From assembly GCA_025667525.1 (NCBI GenBank), contig CM046875.1:289000140-289064139 (forward strand): a DNA stretch of 64,000 nucleotides, read 5' to 3'. This stretch comes from Glebionis coronaria. Its lineage: Eukaryota; Streptophyta; Magnoliopsida; Asterales; Asteraceae. The position numbers were made by a program, and so were the translations under genes. Under the pieces are notes generated by a model. It did not search any database. It had not been told where the DNA came from and worked only from the letters and a program-made list of their open reading frames with translations. This document shows, in pieces, positions 58,277-64,000 of the stretch (the stretch's first letter is position 1; each line of letters opens with the position of its first letter).

Positions 58277-58857
58277 TCTACTCCATTCCGAATTACATCA
58301 GAAAAGGGATTCCGAATTACATCAGAAATCGCATTATTCCGAACTACTTTCAAGAATCACATTTCGAGTTGTGTCTGGGATACGGATTCTAAACTATTTG
58401 CTGTTTGAGCATTCCGAATTAGGTTGGAATTGGACATATTCCGAACTACGTTGGTAACTAGGATTCCGAATTAGGTTTGAATTTTGGGATTCCTACTTAT
58501 TTTCAGTTTTTGTTTCCTGTTTAGTTTTGAATCTTAACTTTTCCCGCAATTTTTCTTAAGTGTTATTTTATTTGTTTTAACTTAAATTTATTTTAAAGTT
58601 TTCACTTTTATTAAGTTTTCAAAATTTACTTTTTAAACTTTTAATTTTTTTGTCATTTATTTTTAAACTCGTTATTTTTAGGTTAAATTTTGAAGCTTCC
58701 ATTTTTACTAAACGACATTTTCATTTTTCCTTTTAAAATAGATAATCTCACCAAATCTTTCTTTTCCACCAAGAACGACTGAGTCGCACTTTCAACGGGT
58801 AATCAATTCGAAAAGACCGGTTCAACGAACTTTCATACGAGAAAATCTCTTGTATTA
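58277..58857 (+). repeat. Athila A 3' LTR, second piece
   Basis: Matches 35442-36023 of the 5' LTR up to CTCTTGTATTA. It is followed by CCGTT and then copia C RT sequence. Confidence 0.9.
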
Positions 58858-59610
58858 CCGTTCAAGAAGGCAGTTTTAACATCTATTTTCCATATCTCAT
58901 AGTCATAGTATGCTTCTATTGCTATGAGAATCCTAATAGCTCTTAAGTCTGCTACACTAGAAAATGTATCCTCCTAGTCTACACAAAAGTTTGAGTAAAA
59001 CCTTTAGCTACTAAACGAGCTTTATAGGATTGTACTTTTCCGTCCATGACGGTTTTCTTCTTGTATATCCACTTATGTCTCACTACTTTAGCATTCGGTG
59101 GTGGATCTACAAGAATCCAAACATCATTTACTTTCATGGATTTCATTTCCTCATCCATAGCAACCATCCACTTATCTTTTCTAGGATCAAGCATGGCGGA
59201 TTTATAATTAGCAGGGTCACCAAGATCCTCTACTTCATCATCATCCTCTATATTAAGACATATATTGCTATTCACGTTTTTATTCCTTTTGGATCTACGC
59301 AGAGGAACTAACTTCGGTGGAACCGCCAGACTTTTTGGTTCTATAGGAACTAATTCGCTAGTGTTTTCAGAAGGTAATGTATCTATATGACTCTCTTCAA
59401 GATCATAATTCGTCCCACTGAATTCTTGATTTACAAGATCACTTTCAAGGAAGTCTCCATATCTAGCAACAATCACTTTGTTCTAAGGTGGATAATAAAA
59501 GTAGTAACCCATAGTTTCCTTAGGGTGTCCTACAAAGATGCATTTTACAGATCGTTGTTGGATTTTGTCTCCGGAGTCACGTTTCACATACGTCTCGCAA
59601 CCCCAGACCT
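58858..59610 (-). pseudogene. Copia C reverse transcriptase N-terminal half and integrase tail
   Basis: On the minus strand, 59610-59480 is the end of integrase with several stops. 59476-58979 is open and has the acidic linker, then DPRKDKWMVAMDEEMKSM and VVRHKWIYKKKTV, the beginning of copia RT, up to KARLVAKGFTQ. After a frame break the reading [11 protein letters not shown] ends exactly at the Athila A insertion; the other half begins at 34110. Confidence 0.88.
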
Positions 59611-60678
59611 TTAAATAAGACAATTATGGCTTCTTACCATGCCATAGTTCATATGGTGTCTTATGTGGGAACCATATTTAAAATGCGAACAACAGATTCT
59701 AAAGCATAATCCCAAAAATGATAATGATAAAGTTGTAAGAATAAACATAGATCGTACCATATCTAATAATGTACGATTTCTCCTTTCAGATACACCATTT
59801 TGTTGTGGAGTATAGGGAGAAGTAAGATGCTGAATAATTCCATTCTTAGTTAGATAATCTATAAACTCTTGACTTAAATATTCACCACCTCTATCAGAAC
59901 GAATAACTTTAATCTTCTTTCCTAATTGCAGTTCCACTTCTGCTTTAAACACTTTGAATGTTTCAAATACCTCATGTTTATTCTTAAGTAAATAAACATA
60001 ACCATAACGGCTATAATCATCCATAAATGTTAAGAAGTAGCTAGCACCTTTCCTTGATACATGTGTAAGTGGTCCACATACATCAGTATGTATTAGCCCA
60101 AGTAGATTAGTAGCTCTTTCAATATTTTTATTAAAAGGTTTCCTGGTCATATTTCCAGAGATACAAGACTCACATTTATCAAATGATTCACCATTGATAT
60201 TTTCCGAAAGACCTTCACGTTGAAGCTTTTGCATACGAGTCTTCCCGATATGGGCAAGTCTACAGTGCCAAAGATAAGAAGAATTCTTGTAAAACTTTCT
60301 CTTCTTACTCATGCTAACAAAATAATTAGTATTATATTTGGATTCATTATCATGCATGTCTATTTCAAACACACCATTCACAGAAATTCCATTAAAATAG
60401 AAAATACCATTTTTCCAAACAGAAATTCCATTATTATCAATAGTGTGAACGAATCCATTATTCAACAAACAAGAAAACGAAATAACACCCCTAACTATTG
60501 TAGGTTCATAATTATAATAATTTAAAATCAGTACTAAACCCGAAGGTAAAACTAAATTAAATGTTCCTATATCTTCAACCGCTGCTTGTGCGCTATTGCC
60601 CACTTGCAGAAATTGTTCCCTATAGGATAACTTCCTTTCCAGATTAAATCCCTGCAGCATATTACAAATGTTAATAGC
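59611..60678 (-). pseudogene. Copia C integrase
   Basis: Read on the minus strand: protease-like end sequence, pre-integrase zinc region (LWHCRLAHIGKTRM, CESCISGN), then Asp in LIHTDVCGPL, Asp in KVIRSDRGGEYL and Glu in QQNGVSERRNRTLLD. All three catalytic residues are kept. The frame fails near 59720 (SMFILTTLSL), where the usual continuation is frame-shifted. The upstream end at 60678 is cut by the Tekay-like LTR; ATAGC (60674-60678) should be its target duplication. Confidence 0.9.
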
Positions 60679-61213
60679 TGTCACACCCCATCATGGCGGA
60701 ATATGGGGCGCAACGTATGGATATCATCACAACAAACGATGTCTCTATAGAGAAAACTAAAATGCAACTATAATGTCATAAATGGCGACACAAAGGTCAT
60801 GACAATATCTCAATATAGCAGGAGTCTAGGTAAGTAGGTAACAGTCCTACCACTTACCCAAGACAAACAATTAACAAAATCAAAACAACATATAGGTGCC
60901 AACAGTATCACTTATTCACAACGCATAAAAATAAACTAAGAAGGAACGGGGATCTCCTTCTATATGCAATCCTAAGGCATCCAAGTCTAGCCTCTTCTAA
61001 CCTCAAGCTTAACCACATTCACACCTGAAAGAGACACTAAAACACGTCAACATAAAGTTGGTGAGAGTCATAGGTTTAGACTCAAACGCCAAAATCATAC
61101 CATAAGCTGTGAGTAACAACCAAAAGTTAAAACAGATGGACAATGTGATACTAATATGCATTAACAAACTAACATTCATGATTTAACTAATCAAACCAAA
61201 ACTCAGGCTCCCA

Positions 61214-61425
61214 GCCATACCAAACACCATACTCCCATAGGCATCCAAACACCTATGAACCAAATCCCAAGGCCCCGCCTTGTCAACAACCCCTTGGTCC
61301 CATAGATGCTCACACATCTATGTACCTCCCTAAGGCCCCGCCTTGTCAACATCCCCTTGGTCCCATAGATGCTCACACATCTATGTACCTCCCCAAGGCC
61401 CCGCCTTGTCAACATCCCCTTGGTA
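61214..61425. repeat. 63-bp tandem repeat in element E LTR
   Basis: About three copies of a unit containing CCCATAGATGCTCACACATC, CTATGTACCTCC and AAGGCCCCGCCTTGTCAACA. AAGGCCCCGCCTT is itself nearly palindromic. Confidence 0.9.
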
Positions 61426-61897
61426 CCAAGTCAAAACATAAACAATCAAGAATTATCTAGCAGTTAATCACATAAGTATGCACACATAAGTCCATTACTA
61501 ACGCCAAACATTCACATCATAAATTTATAAACAATATAACACAGTGTCTCTTCCATCCCATCTGGAATTCAAAATCAATAGTAAACATGGGACTATGAAA
61601 CTCACCTGATTGAGCTTCCCCAAACATCCGTGCACTAGCAAAAAAACTAACAAACCAAAAACACATAATCAAAACATGAACCAAACACTAAAATGGCTCA
61701 TCAACCTATGATGGACATCTAACCTTCTCCCATATATATACCTCATATATACGCTCTAAGCATCTCATTACACCCCTCTATAAGCCAAACACCCACCTAA
61801 ACACACCCATGATCTCTGTAAAGGGAATATTTATGCCCTTAGATATGTTAGCTAACAACTCCCACTTGCCTTAACCTTAAAGCTACTGTTAAGGCCC

Positions 61898-61997
<100 letters not shown>

Positions 61998-63336
61998 TTT
62001 TGTCATTCCAGATTTACTGATTTTAAACATACAAAATGTTTGTTATGATTAGGGGGTCTTACCCTAAACCACAACCTTAGCCCAAGTGCAGATACTTACT
62101 ATAATATAAAAACCATCTCTCATGTTCGTTAGAAGATCCCAATGCAACCCTAAGTACCCCAAACAACCCAAAACTTTAAAAGAAAACAGTCTGACTTCAA
62201 AACTGTTTTGACCTCCGACTGTTGTAACCTGTTTTTGACCCACTTCCCCACCTCCAATTTAGTTCTCGTTTCTCGCATTGGAAATACACTTCAATTATCT
62301 TTTCAGGGATACTTGGATCGTAAAATAAGAGTTTGTAGAACTCCCAATATTATTAAAACAATTGACTCAAAATTCTGCCCAGTTTTTAAAAACGGGTTTA
62401 ATCAAATTAAACTAATTAATTACCCATAACCCCATTAAATACAAGCCCTAGTTTATGTAATCATCATATTATGATTAATATAACATTAGTTTACTGTTTT
62501 TAAATTAACCCTAACCTAAATCCATCATATATTGATGTATACATGTTTAATTAAATAAGAACAAATATTAAAAAAAGATTGTACCTTCAATTGATCAAGA
62601 TTTTGAAAAACCCTAATTTTCTTCTTCTCTTTTTTTTTTCTCCCCATGGCTGCGTTTTTCCCCTTATTTTTTTATGAATCGTCTTTTTTTTTTCACTAAT
62701 ATTCTTTTAATACACCTTATGTACTAGTCCAAGCCCAATACAACTTTCCTTTTTGTTTGTTTTTCCTTCTTGCGTCTACCAAACCGACTCCCCCCTTTTT
62801 TATTATTTTTTTCTTTTTATTATTAATATTGGTATTGATAAAAATTACCTTAATTTTCCTTAATTTATTTCAGCTCCTAAAGCCTTCAAAACCTCAAAAC
62901 CGTAAAACTAGTCAAATTTACGCTTTTTACCGTAAAAGACGTAAAATATACACTTTTATAAAAAATCTCAAATTTTGAAATAAACTTTATAACTAAGTCC
63001 TAAATGACTTAAAACCATCCCGAAAAAATCCATCTGACTAATTACCTCATCCGAGACCTCTAAATGCTAAACCGTAAATCGTAAAAATACGAATTTCTAT
63101 AATACATATACGTATACGTAAAACCACTAAATAACACCATCTCATTTCATAGTCACTACCATGTGAGCTCATGAACATGAAAATCATCTCACATCGTTTC
63201 ACTCACAAGGTACCCCGTACCGGAAACGATATCCAAACCACAATCTATACCCACCAATAAGCACATAAACACGTAAAGACACATAACTAGCACAAAATAA
63301 AACTAAGTGACGAACCTCAAAACTAGGGTTGTCACA

Positions 63337-64000
63337 TCACTCCCTCCTAATAGAAATCTCGTCCCGAGATTTACTCCTTAGGATCAAACACACAAACAAC
63401 AAATCACATGAGGATACTTGTTCTAAATGAACTTCCCTCATTTGCACGTGAACTTTAGTTCAAGTTTCAAAATACCACACTTACAAACCAAAAATAATTA
63501 AACTCATTGCCAAACTCTTGACCTTACAGTCAATAAATCTCATAGATGACTCTTTGATAAAAACAAAGACTCTTGTTAATACAAGTCCCGAATAACCGTA
63601 CATGCAAAATGCATTCTCAAACAACCTTTACCAATCTCAATACATGAAATGTATCATGTATACAACTCATTTTCCACAGGTAATTCTATACTCATAAGCT
63701 AATGGTCCGATCTTTCCAAAGATCATAAATGTACCTACAAAACTCTACATCAGCTCTTCCATTTTACCAAAACATACCACCCGTTACTATGGGTGAAACT
63801 TCCTACATATCTTTGTCACTAACTTTAGTGGTTTCCTCCTTTTCTACATAGCATCCCTTGTTGCTCTCATCCTTTCCACAACATCATTACCACATTAGTA
63901 GCCTCTTTTACCAACTCTAGTCCACAATGGGGACAACTCACCCTATCCTTTCATATAGTGCCTCAAATGTTACTTATCGACTTCTAGTATGATAACTATC
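63337..64000 (-). other. Element E internal 3' region
   Basis: Next to the LTR lie the polypurine tract (63339-63347, minus strand) and an inverted repeat AAATCTCG/CGAGATTT around 63354-63372. The rest shows no long open frame in the window; it is the untranslated region or degraded pol end of element E. Confidence 0.55.

Larger units (their letters stand above)
34111..58857 (+). mobile_element. Athila A: Ty3/gypsy Athila element, 3' LTR split by Athila B
   Basis: The 5' LTR is 34111-36023. The 3' LTR is in two pieces, 43853-44016 and 58277-58857. Flanks are CCGTT at 34106-34110 and 58858-58862, inside the copia C RT. The LTR ends are TAATA...TATTA rather than TG...CA (a one-register alternative with flank TACCG is equally consistent). 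Primer binding site, gag, protease, RT, RNase H and integrase follow in Athila order. No envelope-like ORF is present in the 2 kb after pol. About 7 differences were counted in the first 164 bp between LTR copies. Stops and frameshifts inactivate it. Confidence 0.9.
9403..60678 (-). mobile_element. Copia C: Ty1/copia element, split by copia D and Athila A/B, 5' part outside window
   Basis: Minus-strand pieces of one element are at 9403-10794, 32660-34110 and 58858-60678. The pieces join exactly at the target duplications of the two inserted elements: ATATA for copia D and CCGTT for Athila A. Reading on the minus strand gives integrase, RT (split between LNG and ILDEDIY), RNase H, polypurine tract and 3' LTR, the copia order. 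The upstream part (gag, protease, 5' LTR) lies beyond the Tekay-like LTR at 60679 and outside the window. GCAAC (9398-9402) should be its own target duplication. Confidence 0.85.

Noticed and set aside
61203..61415. Minus-strand open frame with a 21-residue repeat
   Set aside because: By-product of the 63-bp tandem repeat in an LTR; the period happens to be divisible by three.

Overview
The window is a plant nuclear repeat block: a nest of transposable elements with no recognisable host gene. The content (Ty3/gypsy Tat, Athila and Tekay-like elements, Ty1/copia elements and an En/Spm CACTA transposon) points to a eudicot with a large repetitive genome. The gag of the central copia element resembles abundant daisy-family (Asteraceae) elements as I remember them; that placement is tentative. 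Nearly all coding regions carry stops, frameshifts or deletions, so most are annotated as pseudogenes.

Layout. 1-6443 is a minus-strand Tat-lineage element (Tat1; its left LTR lies outside the window), inserted in the LTR of a plus-strand Tekay-like element whose last 182 bp remain at 6444-6625. That LTR cuts into a second, plus-strand Tat element (Tat2, 6626-9402). Tat2 ends where a minus-strand copia element (copia C) begins at 9403. Copia C is the scaffold of the rest of the window: its 3' LTR and UTR are at 9403-10794, its RNase H and half of its RT at 32660-34110, and its other RT half and integrase at 58858-60678.

Insertions into copia C. (1) Copia D, plus strand, 10795-32659, with 383-bp LTRs and an ATATA target duplication. 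Inside its gag sits an 11.3-kb CACTA transposon (12680-23982) that has lost its left end. (2) Athila A, plus strand, 34111-58857, inserted in the copia C reverse transcriptase with a CCGTT duplication. (3) Inside the 3' LTR of Athila A, Athila B (44173-58276) with about 2.8-kb LTRs, preceded by a short piece of a further B-type internal region. (4) A Tekay-like element, minus strand, whose 3' LTR (60679-63336) interrupts copia C and whose internal part runs off the right edge.

How the parts work. The retroelements encode Gag (particle), protease, reverse transcriptase/RNase H (cDNA synthesis) and integrase. The Tat elements add a second, archaeal-type RNase H. The CACTA element has two divergent genes: a decayed TNPD-type transposase (minus) and a well-preserved nine-exon TNPA-type gene (plus). 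A degenerate telomere-like array lies between them, and a 179-bp tandem array rich in GTGAC/GTCAC lies toward its right end.

The most unusual items are the nesting order itself (readable from target duplications), a tRNA-like unit with A box, B box and T6 terminator inside the Athila B LTRs, the roughly 160-bp higher-order telomere-like array inside the CACTA element, repeated polypurine-tract-like motifs in the Athila 3' regions, and a run of G-to-T changes that break the Athila polyproteins. I did not find a new multi-gene system beyond these transposons.
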